Notes: generated by a model not told the origin, from the sequence alone. Positions 8,950 through 18,501 are shown, counted from the stretch's first letter. The stretch: DNA of 64,000 nt from Cellulosilyticum sp. I15G10I2 (GCF_900095725.1 NZ_FMMP01000016.1:62001-126000), one strand, 5' to 3'. Numbers and translations are program-made.

Positions 8950-10116
8950 TTGAAGAAGGCCAAAAAACATCTGATTATATCTATCTGTCTTATTACGTTT
9001 CTATATAATACTATACCAAGTTTTAGCTGTTCCAATCTACATCCATATATTCTTAATGAAGAAACTATAAAAACTGACGAGCGCGAGATAAAACCCACCA
9101 CTGAAGATATAGATGCAAATCTTAAGGCAGAATTTCAAGAAATCTTAAAAAATCTTTTTTCAACTAGAAACGATTGCATTGTTAAATTAGATGCTGAAAC
9201 TTTAAAACAATTTTATAATTTAGATATTAAAGTAAGCTTATGGGCCTATGAAAGCGAGGCCAAGAAAATAAAGTATTTTAAAAACTGGTCAGAAAAACAA
9301 TCGATTAAATTTAATAATATTGAGTCCATTATTAAAGTCAGGAAGATAAAAGAAAAAGAACCTGGCCTCTATGGCATTCTTTGCTTTGTATCTACTGAAT
9401 TTAACTATAGTTATATAGATACGCCTGAGGTTCCTAATACATTCAGACTTGGAACCTCTCATTATATTAATTTAAAACAAGATGATAACCGCTTTGTTAT
9501 TACAAAAGAATGGTATACAGATCCTTTTGCTGATTCACTTAACCTTGATAATCTTAAATCTAAAGAGGTGAAAGAGTATATTCTTAATCATAAAGCACCA
9601 GATTATAAGCCCAGTGAACGCGTACAAAAAGCTATTGATTACGCCCATAAATACTGTGGGATAAGTACAGATGAAGCCTATCTTTTTAAATACAACAAGG
9701 ACTATAAAAATTTCAATCCTGATGGCGGCGACTGCGCAAACTTTGCCTCTCAAATACTACATGAAGGTGGAGGATTTAAAAAAGGCGGTTCATGGAACTA
9801 TCACGGTCGCTCTGCTACTAAAGCATGGGTGAATGCCCAAGGTTTTAAAAATCATATGGTAAACAGTGGCCGAGGCTCCTATATTGCAAAGGGTAAATAC
9901 CAAGAAGTTTATAAAGCAGCCTATAAAATGCGCCCAGGAGACTTTGTGGCTTATGAAAAAAAAGGAAAAATTGTCCACATCTCTACTGTAACAGGCCTCG
10001 ATTCCAAGGGCTATCCACTTGTAACTTGTCATAATACAGATAGGCTGCTTGTGCCTTATGATCTTGGATGGAGTAATAGTAATATTAAATTTCACTTAGT
10101 GCATATGCATTATTAA
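8950..10116 (+). CDS. Secreted amidase-fold (Amidase_6-type) protein
   Basis: A 388-residue exported protein. Residues 1-28 form a signal peptide (basic KKAKKH, then a hydrophobic core). Residues 30-215 are a poorly recognisable alpha/beta region, and the C-terminal 165 residues are an amidase-fold domain with the nucleophile Cys in GGDCANFASQ (about residue 264), a His in GKIVHISTVTG and an Asn in TCHNTDR. The start is a TTG at 8950 with AAAGGGGAG five to ten bases upstream; no ATG fits. A related domain is found alone at 765-1271. The family is common in sporulating and gut clostridia; a cell-wall peptide substrate is probable but not shown. Confidence 0.8.
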   Translation: MKKAKKHLIISICLITFLYNTIPSFSCSNLHPYILNEETIKTDEREIKPTTEDIDANLKAEFQEILKNLFSTRNDCIVKLDAETLKQFYNLDIKVSLWAYESEAKKIKYFKNWSEKQSIKFNNIESIIKVRKIKEKEPGLYGILCFVSTEFNYSYIDTPEVPNTFRLGTSHYINLKQDDNRFVITKEWYTDPFADSLNLDNLKSKEVKEYILNHKAPDYKPSERVQKAIDYAHKYCGISTDEAYLFKYNKDYKNFNPDGGDCANFASQILHEGGGFKKGGSWNYHGRSATKAWVNAQGFKNHMVNSGRGSYIAKGKYQEVYKAAYKMRPGDFVAYEKKGKIVHISTVTGLDSKGYPLVTCHNTDRLLVPYDLGWSNSNIKFHLVHMHY

Positions 10117-10140
10117 ATCCCTAAAGGCTAAAATATATCT

Positions 10141-10189
10141 AAGACCTGTCACTACAACAGATGCACAACGCACTGAAGTGACAGGTCTT
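10141..10189. terminator. Bidirectional terminator between convergent genes
   Basis: Perfect 13-bp stem (10141-10153 with 10177-10189, AAGACCTGTCACT type) between the convergent secreted-protein and cell-wall amidase genes. The T-runs on either side are short. Confidence 0.65.
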
Positions 10190-10217
10190 TATTATAGATC
10201 TATTTGCGTTTACTTAT

Positions 10218-10934
10218 TTAACTTTGGCTTTGATTGTATACTTCCAAAGCTTGTGTGGCAGCTTGCATCAGTTTTGTTTGATAGTTTTTATCAGAGAGCA
10301 TTTTGTCTTCACTCCAATTACTCATAAACCCCATTTCAAAGATCACAACAGGCACCCTTGACCAGTTAAAACCTGTGATATCGCTTCTTTCAAAAATGCC
10401 ATTAACTTTAATCCCCTGAGTTTGTAAAGACTCTTTGAGTAGCTGTGCGTATTTGTAACTCGGTTCATAAATGGCTGCTGTATGAGCTCCTTTCTTTGCA
10501 GGTACCAATAACACCACCCCACTTTTGCCTGAATTACCTATGCTGTCGCAGTGTAGTCTAATCGTCATATCTGCCTTAGCCTTATTGGCTACTTCTGCTC
10601 TTTCGGCATTACTTATATTAATATCATGGGTTTCTCTTGTCATTACTACTTGATAGCCTTTTTGTTTCAACATTTCCTTTAAGATCATTGCAGCTTCTAA
10701 GTTCACCTTATACTCAGCCTTTTTAGTTGCTACACCACTTGTTCCAGATGATACTCTGGCTTTTTTTTGCCCTGAGCCTGGTGCGATAGGTTCTGCCTTT
10801 GGATCGCCTTTAGCTTGATGACCTGGGTCTATACATACTGTGAAGTTTTCTTTTGCACACGCTGGTGCACTATACATAGTGAAGAGCACTATTGACATTA
10901 GCATATAAATAAGTAGTTTATTCTTGCGTTTCAT
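10218..10934 (-). CDS. N-acetylmuramoyl-L-alanine amidase (Amidase_3)
   Basis: A 238-residue secreted zinc amidase that cleaves the bond between N-acetylmuramic acid and L-alanine of the cell wall. A signal peptide covers about residues 1-28. The zinc ligands are His in CIDPGHQ, Glu in KVNLEAAM and His in RLHCDS; the catalytic Glu is in VIFEMGFMSN. The ATG at 10932-10934 has AAGGAGG upstream and gives a normal signal peptide; the open frame starts 11 codons earlier without one. It carries no cell-wall binding repeats. The length and single domain resemble CwlD-type or autolysin-type amidases; a role in spore cortex or turnover is not decidable. Confidence 0.88.
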   Translation of the reverse strand: MKRKNKLLIYMLMSIVLFTMYSAPACAKENFTVCIDPGHQAKGDPKAEPIAPGSGQKKARVSSGTSGVATKKAEYKVNLEAAMILKEMLKQKGYQVVMTRETHDINISNAERAEVANKAKADMTIRLHCDSIGNSGKSGVVLLVPAKKGAHTAAIYEPSYKYAQLLKESLQTQGIKVNGIFERSDITGFNWSRVPVVIFEMGFMSNWSEDKMLSDKNYQTKLMQAATQALEVYNQSQS

Positions 10935-11073
10935 TGTTTGTTGCCTCCTTGTTGTCATGTGTAACATTTATACTATTTATATGCTATTTTAGCTTTTTTT
11001 ACTCATAGCTGTTGTACCTTCTTTAGGCTATAATTAACCCACAAAAGATACTCTCGTAACATTATATAGTTTT
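10935..11073. other. Intergenic region upstream of the cell-wall amidase
   Basis: AT-rich stretch holding the ribosome binding site and presumed promoter of the leftward amidase gene. No open frame and no clear repeat besides the element that follows. Confidence 0.4.
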
Positions 11074-11187
11074 TTGTTACTTATAGTATCTTTTTGAGTT
11101 CTGCATGGGTGATGGGAGAGTAATTTTCCTCCCCTCCCTCATGCGGAACTAAAAACAAATACTATAAGTATCCAAAGTTACAAAATA
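11074..11187. repeat. Long interrupted inverted repeat, possible structured RNA or miniature element
   Basis: Outer arms TTATAGTAT (11081-11089) and ATACTATAA (11159-11167) enclose inner arms AGTTCTGCATG (11097-11107) and CATGCGGAACT (11140-11150, one mismatch). Between the inner arms a GGGAGAG / CTCCC-type stem is possible. TTTTGTTAC and GTTACAAAA flank the whole unit with one mismatch. The centre is much richer in G and C than its surroundings. No gene lies within 100 bases on either side. I do not recognise it as a known RNA class; a single copy is seen in the window. Confidence 0.5.
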
Positions 11188-11346
11188 AGTTTAATTACCC
11201 TTGCTATATCTTGATCTTCACCTCATTCTACACAATATTCCAAAAATTTTCAATCAGTTATTAATACTTTGTCATAGTCTATCATAAAGTTCATGCCTAT
11301 AACCCGATGTGATTTGTCTCCTGATATTTACAACCCCAAAAATATT

Positions 11347-11399
11347 ACAAAATAAAACCTACCAAAAGATTTTATTTCTTTTGATAGGTTTTATTTTGT
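11347..11399 (-). terminator. Intrinsic terminator of the DUF554 gene
   Basis: A 23-bp stem with one G-U pair (11347-11369 with 11377-11399) and a seven-base loop, 30 bases after the stop codon of the leftward gene. Confidence 0.75.
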
Positions 11400-11428
11400 A
11401 TCCTTAAATCATTTAAAATCTAAAAGTT

Positions 11429-12118
11429 CTATACCAAACTTAGTACTATGTAATAAATCATTGGAATAAAAATAGCCGGCAGAAAGTTTGCTACCTTTAT
11501 CTTTGTCATTCCTAATAAATTAAATCCAAGTCCCATAATGAGAATACTTCCGATTCCTGTTATGTTTGCAATTTCTCCGTCTTGCAGTATACTGCCTAAG
11601 AACCCAGCTGCCAGAGTAATAGCACCTTGATATAGAAAAACTGCTACTCCTGAGAAAATCACACCAATCCCCATAGATGATGCATAAATAATGGACGTAA
11701 TGCCATCCAGCATTGATTTAATAAACAACATCGTATGGTTGCCTTCAAGACCGCTTTGAATTGAGCCTACTATAGCCATAGATCCTATACAAAAGAGAAG
11801 GCTTGCTGATACAAATCCTTCGGCAATATTACCGCCTTTATCTAAAGCCTTAAACTTTGCTTCGATCGTTTGTCCAAGGAAGCTCAGCCACTTATCAAGA
11901 TCTATCAATTCACCTATTATCGCCCCAATAATAAGCGATAAGATAAGCAGTAATGTATCTGTGCTTTTTAAACTTCCAGATATGCCTATATATAATACAC
12001 TAAGCCCCAATGCTTTCATAATAATATCATTAAAACGTTTTGGAATACCCCCTTTTAGCAGTAGTCCTAATAGGCTTCCAACTACAATCGCAATAGTATT
12101 AACAATTGTTCCTAACAT
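11429..12118 (-). CDS. DUF554 family membrane protein
   Basis: A 229-residue integral membrane protein with about seven hydrophobic helices and the DUF554 (YdfK/YqgA-like) start MLGTIVNTIAIVVGSLLG followed by KGGIPKRF. Other conserved blocks are GSMAIVGSIQSGL and the DGITSIIYASSMGIGV stretch. AAAGGGAG precedes the ATG. It stands as a single gene with its own terminator. The family is widespread in Firmicutes and enterobacteria; a transport role has been proposed from its topology, but no substrate is established. Confidence 0.85.
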   Translation of the reverse strand: MLGTIVNTIAIVVGSLLGLLLKGGIPKRFNDIIMKALGLSVLYIGISGSLKSTDTLLLILSLIIGAIIGELIDLDKWLSFLGQTIEAKFKALDKGGNIAEGFVSASLLFCIGSMAIVGSIQSGLEGNHTMLFIKSMLDGITSIIYASSMGIGVIFSGVAVFLYQGAITLAAGFLGSILQDGEIANITGIGSILIMGLGFNLLGMTKIKVANFLPAIFIPMIYYIVLSLV

Positions 12119-12213
12119 GATAATTCTCCCTTTTTATAATGTATTTTATATTAAATCTATACGTACCATTATATAGCTTAGGGAAAATAAGGTAAAGCGT
12201 TTATTAAGACTTA

Positions 12214-12906
12214 TCAAATAGCAAATTTATACCCTACCCCCCACACTGTAAATACATACTGTGGACTTCTAGGGTTATCTTCTATCTTTTCTCGCAGCTT
12301 TCTAATATGTACCATAACAGTATTGTTATTCTCAAAATATTCTTGCCCCCAAACGCGCTCATATAGGGTTCCTATTTTAAAAACTTGTCCTTTATTTACC
12401 CATAAAAGTTTTAAAATACTAAATTCTATCGGCGTTAAATTCACTTCAATTTCTTGTTTAAATACTTTTCCACTTTCTAAATCAAGCTTTAATCCGTCTT
12501 CTTCTAAAATTTTAGCAGTACTACTTGCTGTATTAAGCTTTGTAAATCTTCTAATCTGAGCTTTGACTCTTGCTATAAGTTCTAGTGGATTAAAAGGCTT
12601 AGTTAAGTAATCATCTGCCCCTACAGATAGCCCTAATATTTTATCAATATCCTCCGCCTTGGCAGAAAGCATGATAATCGGAATATTATGTTTTTCTCTT
12701 ATTTTTAAACAAGCATCTACCCCATTCACTACCGGCATCATCACATCAAGTATGATAAGATCTATCTTCTCTTTTTCTACAGTTTGTATAGCTTCTAAAC
12801 CAGTCTTGGCTATAATTGTCCAATAACCTTCATTTTTCAGATATATCTCTATTAAATCTCTAATCTCTTTATCATCATCTACGATAAGTACCATCTGCTG
12901 GCTCAT
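12214..12906 (-). CDS. Response regulator, OmpR/VanR family
   Basis: A 230-residue DNA-binding regulator. The receiver domain (about 1-120) carries the acidic pocket DDD (residues 9-11), the phospho-acceptor Asp in LIILDVMMPVVNG and the Lys in DYLTKPFNP. A winged-helix effector domain follows (about 135-228: LTPIEFSILKLLW, then the VMVHIRKLREKIEDNP recognition region). The ATG at 12904-12906 has GGAGAG upstream; the longer frame is not used. It follows the VanS-like kinase after about 120 bases, and a possible promoter in that gap (TTGTCT, 16 bases, TATACC at 12980-13007 on the minus strand) could give it separate expression. It is the likely regulator of the cluster up to 16446. Confidence 0.88.
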   Translation of the reverse strand: MSQQMVLIVDDDKEIRDLIEIYLKNEGYWTIIAKTGLEAIQTVEKEKIDLIILDVMMPVVNGVDACLKIREKHNIPIIMLSAKAEDIDKILGLSVGADDYLTKPFNPLELIARVKAQIRRFTKLNTASSTAKILEEDGLKLDLESGKVFKQEIEVNLTPIEFSILKLLWVNKGQVFKIGTLYERVWGQEYFENNNTVMVHIRKLREKIEDNPRSPQYVFTVWGVGYKFAI

Positions 12907-13028
12907 TTTATCTCTCCATTCATTACACATTTACTAAAGTACCTCATACTATTATTCAAATATTATCACAAAACTCCGCGGTATAATATATACTTTCGTG
13001 CAGACAAATTTATTTTCGAGTAATATTA

Positions 13029-14579
13029 TCATACAGAAGTTTTAATTTTTGGCAGCTTTATCATAAAACTAACAATTTCTCCTTTTAGTTTTGCCCTAAT
13101 CACTCCTTCATGACGTTCTATAATACTCTTAACAATAGCAAGTCCAAGCCCGCTTCCTCCTGCCGCACTGCTTCTTGATTGATCTGTTCGATAAAATCTA
13201 TCAAATAATCTATCCAATTCTTCTTGTGACAGATTAGTACACCTATTGCTTATCGCAAAAAACAAAGTTTCTTCAAGTTCTCTAAGTTCTATATAAATCG
13301 TATCACCTTCTTGACTATATTTAATTGCATTTTCTATGAGATTCTCAAATGCTCTTGTCATCTTTGGAATATCGGCCATAATTACAGCCTGCTTAGCATT
13401 TAGCTCCATTTGCATATCAATAAGTTTTTCACTAGCAAGAGGCATAAATTCTTCTGTAAGCTGTTGAATAAGATTTATAAGTGAAATAGATTCTTTATTA
13501 AGCTCCGCTCCTTTTTGATGCAGCTTTGTGAGCTCAAATAAATCTTCAATGAGTACTTTTAGGCTTTCTGATTTATTATACGCAATGTCTATATACTTAT
13601 CTGCTTCTTCTTGACTTTTAAACTGCTTATTTTTTATAAGTCCCATATATCCAATAATAGAAGTGAGAGGTGTTCTTAAATCATGAGCTACATTGGTTAC
13701 CAACTCATTCTTTAGCTTTTCTGTCTGTAATTTAGCTTCGATTTGTCTTTTAATTTCACTTTCCATATAGGTAATATCTTTTGCAACCTGTGCAAGCTCG
13801 TCTTCTCCTACTATATCAACTTGATAAGATAAATCACCTTTAGAAATCTCTCCTAAACAATGGGAAAGATACTCTATATAATCTATCTTATTCTTTGTAA
13901 ATTTAAAAAGTAATAGGATAAAAACTCCTGCCCCTGTGATAATTCCTAATAGCGTTGGTATTGAAGTGTAGTAATACTTTGTATGTCCTTGTAATACCGC
14001 TTCAACATAAAGGTAACAGATTTCACCACTTAGTATGATTGGATAAATACCTGTAAACGTATTGCCTTGTCTATAAATGTTTTCCTTGTTATTTACCTTT
14101 TGAATAACTTTAACTAAATCTATACTTTGCACATAGTCTTTTTGAAATATAATAGTTCCTTTGCTATCTGCTAAGTAGTAATTCGTATCTATAGCACCAT
14201 AGTAATTATCTGTTAGCTGTGAAAGATTTTCCTTAAATTCACTTTCTATTGTTTCTTCTTCAAAGCTTATATCATTTTTACTCTCTGGAACATTATCTTC
14301 TAGTTTGTTAAGCTCAGTAAGTATACTTATAATATAATTTTCGAAAGAAGCCTTGCTTTCTTCATAAGCAGTATACTTTTTTCTTCCCAGGTCGGTATGT
14401 CTAATAGCCTCACTTACAAACACACTAGATAATACGGAAAACGTCAAGGCTGTACCTACAGCAAAGAGTATTTGCAATTTAATGCTTTTCTTTATCTCTA
14501 CTTTTGCCTGCTTATAGAGATATTTCCCCTTTTCTAATAACCTTTTTAAGGATTTATTTAACTTTCTTTGCTTTGCCAC
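13029..14579 (-). CDS. Sensor histidine kinase, VanS-like
   Basis: A 516-residue membrane kinase. A first membrane helix lies at about residues 32-56, followed by an extracytoplasmic domain of about 150 residues, a second helix at about 205-228, a HAMP region (SKGDLSYQVDIVGEDELAQ), the phospho-acceptor His in NVAHDLRTPLTSIIGY, and an ATPase domain with the N box NLIENAIKYS and the GGSGLGLAIV motif. The start codon is GTG, with GGAGGAG seven bases upstream. It lies 33 bases after the DUF4097-like gene and before the VanR-like regulator, which is its likely partner. The extracytoplasmic signal is unknown. Confidence 0.87.
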   Translation of the reverse strand: MAKQRKLNKSLKRLLEKGKYLYKQAKVEIKKSIKLQILFAVGTALTFSVLSSVFVSEAIRHTDLGRKKYTAYEESKASFENYIISILTELNKLEDNVPESKNDISFEEETIESEFKENLSQLTDNYYGAIDTNYYLADSKGTIIFQKDYVQSIDLVKVIQKVNNKENIYRQGNTFTGIYPIILSGEICYLYVEAVLQGHTKYYYTSIPTLLGIITGAGVFILLLFKFTKNKIDYIEYLSHCLGEISKGDLSYQVDIVGEDELAQVAKDITYMESEIKRQIEAKLQTEKLKNELVTNVAHDLRTPLTSIIGYMGLIKNKQFKSQEEADKYIDIAYNKSESLKVLIEDLFELTKLHQKGAELNKESISLINLIQQLTEEFMPLASEKLIDMQMELNAKQAVIMADIPKMTRAFENLIENAIKYSQEGDTIYIELRELEETLFFAISNRCTNLSQEELDRLFDRFYRTDQSRSSAAGGSGLGLAIVKSIIERHEGVIRAKLKGEIVSFMIKLPKIKTSV

Positions 14580-14612
14580 AGTTTCACTCCTCCTCTCCTT
14601 AGCTTTATTCTT

Positions 14613-15818
14613 TTAGTTTGCAGGTAATTGATCTTTGTCTGCTACAACATTTTCACTCTTATAACCATTATCTAATAACTGTATGCTATATATTGTATCT
14701 GCTTGAACAGATACTTTGGTAGACTGATCTCCAAAGAAGTATTGTCTAAAATTCTCTCCTTGTGCCTTCATTTGTATTGGAAAATCACTTATCTGTATTG
14801 GAAAATTACTTATCCTATTATCCTCATCGTCACAATACTTCCATTTACAAATCACATCTAATCCTAAGGTATTACTTGGCAGCATCAATGTCGCACCTGC
14901 TGGATCCCCAAGTATACTAATACGTTTGGGCACAATGGTCGTATTTATATCAATATTGGTGTGATAAGCTTCAATGACTACCTCGTCAAATGCCCCGTCA
15001 AGCTTAATTCCTCCACCATCATTATAAAATTCTGCTTTGCATATTGTATCTGATTTTATATCTAAATTACCATAAGCATTGGATTCGATTGATTTATAGC
15101 TTCCTCTTAATCTAATGTCACCACTTCCTTCTATTCTAACATCTGCCGGCAGCCCAGACTCAATCCATACTTTATTGTCGTTGTTTTTAATCTCTATACT
15201 GCTATAGTTTCCATTTAATATACATTCCATATTTCCGCTAATGTTTACCTGTGCCAATCCTTTAGATTTGATTTCAATCTTGCCATAACTGGCGTCAACA
15301 TTTATCTTTTCATAATTACCCTCTAAGAATATATTTCCTCTACTAGCATCTACATTCAGTTCTTTGATATTTATAGTGTTTAAGTTAATATCTATGTCTC
15401 CTGACCAATAGCTGTTTTTAACCTCTAACTTATTAATAGCTTGTTCTGGTAAGTAAACATAACATGCCTCTATGCTTTCTTTAACCAGAAATTCCATATC
15501 TATATTTTTTTCTTTCTCTAATATAATATAAGATGAATTCTCTTTTGTCTCTATGTCTAATGTATAAGTTGGATGGTGGCCTAGTACATCTACAAATTTT
15601 TGTGTAAACTCTATGTAAGGTGCTCCTTCTGTTACTGCTATCTTAACAGGTACTGCTGAATTAATATAAATATTTTCAAGAGTAGCTATGTCTAAATCCC
15701 TTTTTTGATAGTCTTCATAAACCTGCATTTCATTATAGTAAATGTGTCCTGCAAGTGCTGCTGTACTTACTGCACTTATCAAAGCAATAACAAATAATCC
15801 AATGATCCATTTTTTCAT
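14613..15818 (-). CDS. Membrane-anchored DUF4097-like beta-repeat protein
   Basis: A 401-residue protein with an N-terminal membrane anchor (about residues 4-26) and an extracytoplasmic part made of many short beta strands, as in the DUF4097 putative adhesin fold: repeating patterns of the kind IKELNVDASRGNIFLEG and INVDASYGKIEIKSKG. Aspartate and asparagine recur at the turns. The ATG at 15816-15818 has AAGGAGG upstream and lies one base after the stop of the preceding gene, so translation is coupled. DUF4097 proteins are commonly encoded with DUF1700 membrane proteins, and here with a two-component system; an envelope-stress sensing or response role is inferred. Confidence 0.7.
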   Translation of the reverse strand: MKKWIIGLFVIALISAVSTAALAGHIYYNEMQVYEDYQKRDLDIATLENIYINSAVPVKIAVTEGAPYIEFTQKFVDVLGHHPTYTLDIETKENSSYIILEKEKNIDMEFLVKESIEACYVYLPEQAINKLEVKNSYWSGDIDINLNTINIKELNVDASRGNIFLEGNYEKINVDASYGKIEIKSKGLAQVNISGNMECILNGNYSSIEIKNNDNKVWIESGLPADVRIEGSGDIRLRGSYKSIESNAYGNLDIKSDTICKAEFYNDGGGIKLDGAFDEVVIEAYHTNIDINTTIVPKRISILGDPAGATLMLPSNTLGLDVICKWKYCDDEDNRISNFPIQISDFPIQMKAQGENFRQYFFGDQSTKVSVQADTIYSIQLLDNGYKSENVVADKDQLPAN

Positions 15819-15819
15819 C

Positions 15820-16446
15820 CTATTTTTCCTCCTTACATACTGCTTGAGCACTTTTTTTCATTTTGTATTGTTTAATCCCTCTAATTCCAGCTTTACAGCA
15901 TGAAAAACCACTTAGTAATGCTAATGCCCCAGTAGCTGCTAGTGTAATAGCCAGAGATATCATTAAAGCAACAATTGTATTGCTTATTGTACTTATAAAA
16001 AAAGCAGTTCCTATTAATATGGCTATACTTAAACATATCAAAGCTATTCCTCCGCCAAGTATAACTGCTACCCCGCCTCCTATAATTCCACCTATTAATA
16101 AGATTAGTGGGAGCAGCATAATAAATAAGCACAGTTTTGCAATACGCATAAGCCATCTTGAAATCCTGCTGCGTGGTTTGTGGTTACTTTGACTGACGTA
16201 TTTAATAAAGGAAGTATCACTATCACTTTCTTCTACTTTCTCCTCCTCTGCATTTACCACATCAATAATACTCTCATCTACTTTAAAAGCAGGTATATAT
16301 TCGCCTACTATCGGTGCATATATTTCTTTTGTCATAGTTTTTTCTTTCTGCTCCATATCTTGATTATCATCTTCGTCTTCATAATCTGAATGAAATGTTT
16401 TACCTACTTCATACTCTTTAAATATATCATAGTCTTTATCTATCAT
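15820..16446 (-). CDS. Acidic membrane protein, DUF1700-like
   Basis: A 208-residue protein. Residues 1-95 are hydrophilic and strongly acidic (DSDYEDEDDNQDMEQKEK type), probably disordered and cytoplasmic. Residues 100-190 are glycine-rich hydrophobic helices (GGIIGGGVAVILGGGIAL; LAITLAATGALALLSG), about three to four segments, ending in a basic tail. The gene heads a four-gene unit (membrane protein, DUF4097-like protein, kinase, regulator). This order resembles PadR-DUF1700-DUF4097 cassettes, with a two-component system in place of PadR. The DUF1700 assignment rests on this context and on the hydrophobic part, not on a firm motif. Confidence 0.6.
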   Translation of the reverse strand: MIDKDYDIFKEYEVGKTFHSDYEDEDDNQDMEQKEKTMTKEIYAPIVGEYIPAFKVDESIIDVVNAEEEKVEESDSDTSFIKYVSQSNHKPRSRISRWLMRIAKLCLFIMLLPLILLIGGIIGGGVAVILGGGIALICLSIAILIGTAFFISTISNTIVALMISLAITLAATGALALLSGFSCCKAGIRGIKQYKMKKSAQAVCKEEK

Positions 16447-16520
16447 CTGCGTTCCTCTGCCTTCTTTCTAATATTTTTTATACTACTATCTTACATCTAA
16501 TATCTTAAAATACTTCTTTT

Positions 16521-16546
16521 AAAATATTAAGATTTCTTAATATTTT
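16521..16546. promoter_or_regulatory. Perfect palindrome upstream of the envelope cluster
   Basis: 12-bp arms AAAATATTAAGA and TCTTAATATTTT separated by two bases, 75 bases upstream of the first gene of the cluster. A TCTTAAAATA repeat lies just before it. A binding site for the VanR-like regulator is plausible. Confidence 0.45.
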
Positions 16547-16592
16547 AATCATCAACAATATATTAAAATCTATTATAAATAAAAAGTTATAT

Positions 16593-16637
16593 AAAAAACT
16601 ACTAAAAGTATGGTATTTTTCACCTTTAGTAGTTTTT
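16593..16637 (-). terminator. Intrinsic terminator of the chemoreceptor gene
   Basis: AAAAACTACTAAA (16594-16606) pairs with TTTAGTAGTTTTT (16625-16637); T-rich tail on the minus strand, 35 bases after the stop codon. Confidence 0.75.
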
Positions 16638-16674
16638 ATAAATTTTTATTATTCATGTTATTTAGCGTCTTAAA

Positions 16675-18369
16675 TTATCCTACTTGAAACTTATTTACAG
16701 ATTCTTTTAAAAGTTTCGAATCCTGCATACTTATATTCATCTGCTTTTCAACTTCACTTACCATCCTAACGATTTCGGCCATTTTTTCTGCAATATCTTG
16801 TGTGCCTTTAGACCCCTCATTAATTGTGACCGTTACGTCACTGATCGCTGATATAATACCTTCAGTCGTTGCTGTTAATTCTTCTGAAGCCGCACTAAAA
16901 TCATTTACTAAGTCTTCTACAAACACGGCATCCCCTTCATAAACTTCTCCTGTTTTTACAAGTTCATTATAATCTTTTGAAACAGTCGTATCGATAAAGC
17001 TCATAATAGACTTTGAGCTATCAGATAAATGATTAACCGCTTCTAATACTTCCCCTATTACACTTTGAATTTTAGTTGTAGTATTTGCTGAATGCTCTGC
17101 GAGCTTACGGATCTCATCAGCAACTACTGCAAAGCCTCTTCCTGCTTCTCCAGCCCTTGCTGCTTCTATAGCCGCATTAAGTGCCAAAAGATTAGTTTGA
17201 TCTGAAATCTCTAAAATAGTATCTGAGAGCACTTCAATCTGAGTAATTGCCTTAGATCTTTCTAAAGCTTCCTCGAGTTTTACTTTGGTATGTTCATACG
17301 TCTCTTTGGCGGCATTTTGTGAAGTAATGGCACTCACTTTTAACCGGTTAGCACGTTCATTAATTTCACCTGCTGCCATAGCTCCTTCTTGTGCTCTTTT
17401 AGCCATGGAGACAATAGCTGTTTCAATTTCAGTTGAAGAGGCATTGATCTCCTGGGCAGAAGCTGACGTTTCTTCCATCCCCGCTGCAAGTTCTTGAACT
17501 GTAGCTGATGAATGCTCAATATTCTCATTTAAAACAGCCAAATAACTTGATACACTTTCAGCTGTTTTTGATACCCCATTAGCCCGTATATTAACTTCAA
17601 TAATAATCTCTTTTATATTATTTATAAACTGATTGACAGACTGCGCAAGTTCGCCCATTTCATCTTTAGATTTAATTTCTATTGTTTGTGTAAGATCTCC
17701 ACCCTTTTGTGCCAGATCCTTCAATCTTACTTTTAGAGTTGTGATTGGCTTAATAATTGCTGCAATATTAATAAGTGACATAATAATGCCGAGTAAAACT
17801 GCAAGGACTATGGCTCCCATCAATAAACTTCTTGAAATATGATAAACAGCCGCCCCCTCATCACTTATTTTTTTAGCTTCTTCTGCATTGTAATTTACTA
17901 GTGTCTGGACAGACTGCGCCATCTTATCATAGGCTATCTTGCCCTGCCCCTGCATAAAAACCATGGCTTCTTTTGTTTTAAGCAAATTACTCCATGCAAG
18001 CATCTGATCATGGGCTTCTAGATACTTTCCCCATTCTTTTTCAAATACCACAATACCTCCATATTGATTGAAGCTTTTCATCTCTTTGATATGTAGTTTA
18101 ATATTTTCTTTAAGTTCAGCTATTTTTTGCTGTATCTGTTTCTTTTCTTCACTGTCTTCTGTAATAATATGCTGATACTCAAGTGCTCTAAAAGATGCCA
18201 CTTCAAAATTGAGGTTTTGTACATAATTAAGTTGCGGTATAACTTCCTCGGTAATTAGTGTTGATTTTTCATTCATCTTATTAAGTATTTCCATAGAAAA
18301 AATTCCTACGGCTATTAATAAAATACCTAAGAAGGAAAATGAGAATATAAGTTTGCGTTTAATCGTCAT
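16675..18369 (-). CDS. Methyl-accepting chemotaxis protein
   Basis: A 564-residue chemoreceptor. A membrane helix (about 7-29) is followed by a four-helix-bundle type sensory domain (30-175), a second membrane helix (about 178-203), a HAMP domain (205-260) and a cytoplasmic signalling domain. The hairpin tip that contacts CheA and CheW is intact: the [18 protein letters not shown] block and the [16 protein letters not shown] block. AGGGGAG precedes the ATG. It is transcribed alone with its own terminator. The four-helix-bundle sensor does not identify a ligand. Presence of a chemoreceptor implies a motile organism. Confidence 0.93.
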   Translation of the reverse strand: MTIKRKLIFSFSFLGILLIAVGIFSMEILNKMNEKSTLITEEVIPQLNYVQNLNFEVASFRALEYQHIITEDSEEKKQIQQKIAELKENIKLHIKEMKSFNQYGGIVVFEKEWGKYLEAHDQMLAWSNLLKTKEAMVFMQGQGKIAYDKMAQSVQTLVNYNAEEAKKISDEGAAVYHISRSLLMGAIVLAVLLGIIMSLINIAAIIKPITTLKVRLKDLAQKGGDLTQTIEIKSKDEMGELAQSVNQFINNIKEIIIEVNIRANGVSKTAESVSSYLAVLNENIEHSSATVQELAAGMEETSASAQEINASSTEIETAIVSMAKRAQEGAMAAGEINERANRLKVSAITSQNAAKETYEHTKVKLEEALERSKAITQIEVLSDTILEISDQTNLLALNAAIEAARAGEAGRGFAVVADEIRKLAEHSANTTTKIQSVIGEVLEAVNHLSDSSKSIMSFIDTTVSKDYNELVKTGEVYEGDAVFVEDLVNDFSAASEELTATTEGIISAISDVTVTINEGSKGTQDIAEKMAEIVRMVSEVEKQMNISMQDSKLLKESVNKFQVG

Positions 18370-18501
18370 GGTAACAATTCTCCCCTCTTTTTTAGTTCTA
18401 CTAAATAATTTATATTGTTTATAATAATACTATATTATCACAAATAATTGCAAGTTTTTATATCAACTTTGTTGTTTTTCTAAATCTTTTAATATTTCTT
18501 G

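Noticed and set aside
11961-12176. Plus-strand open frame of 71 codons over the DUF554 gene
   Set aside because: Antisense to a conserved membrane protein and without a ribosome binding site.
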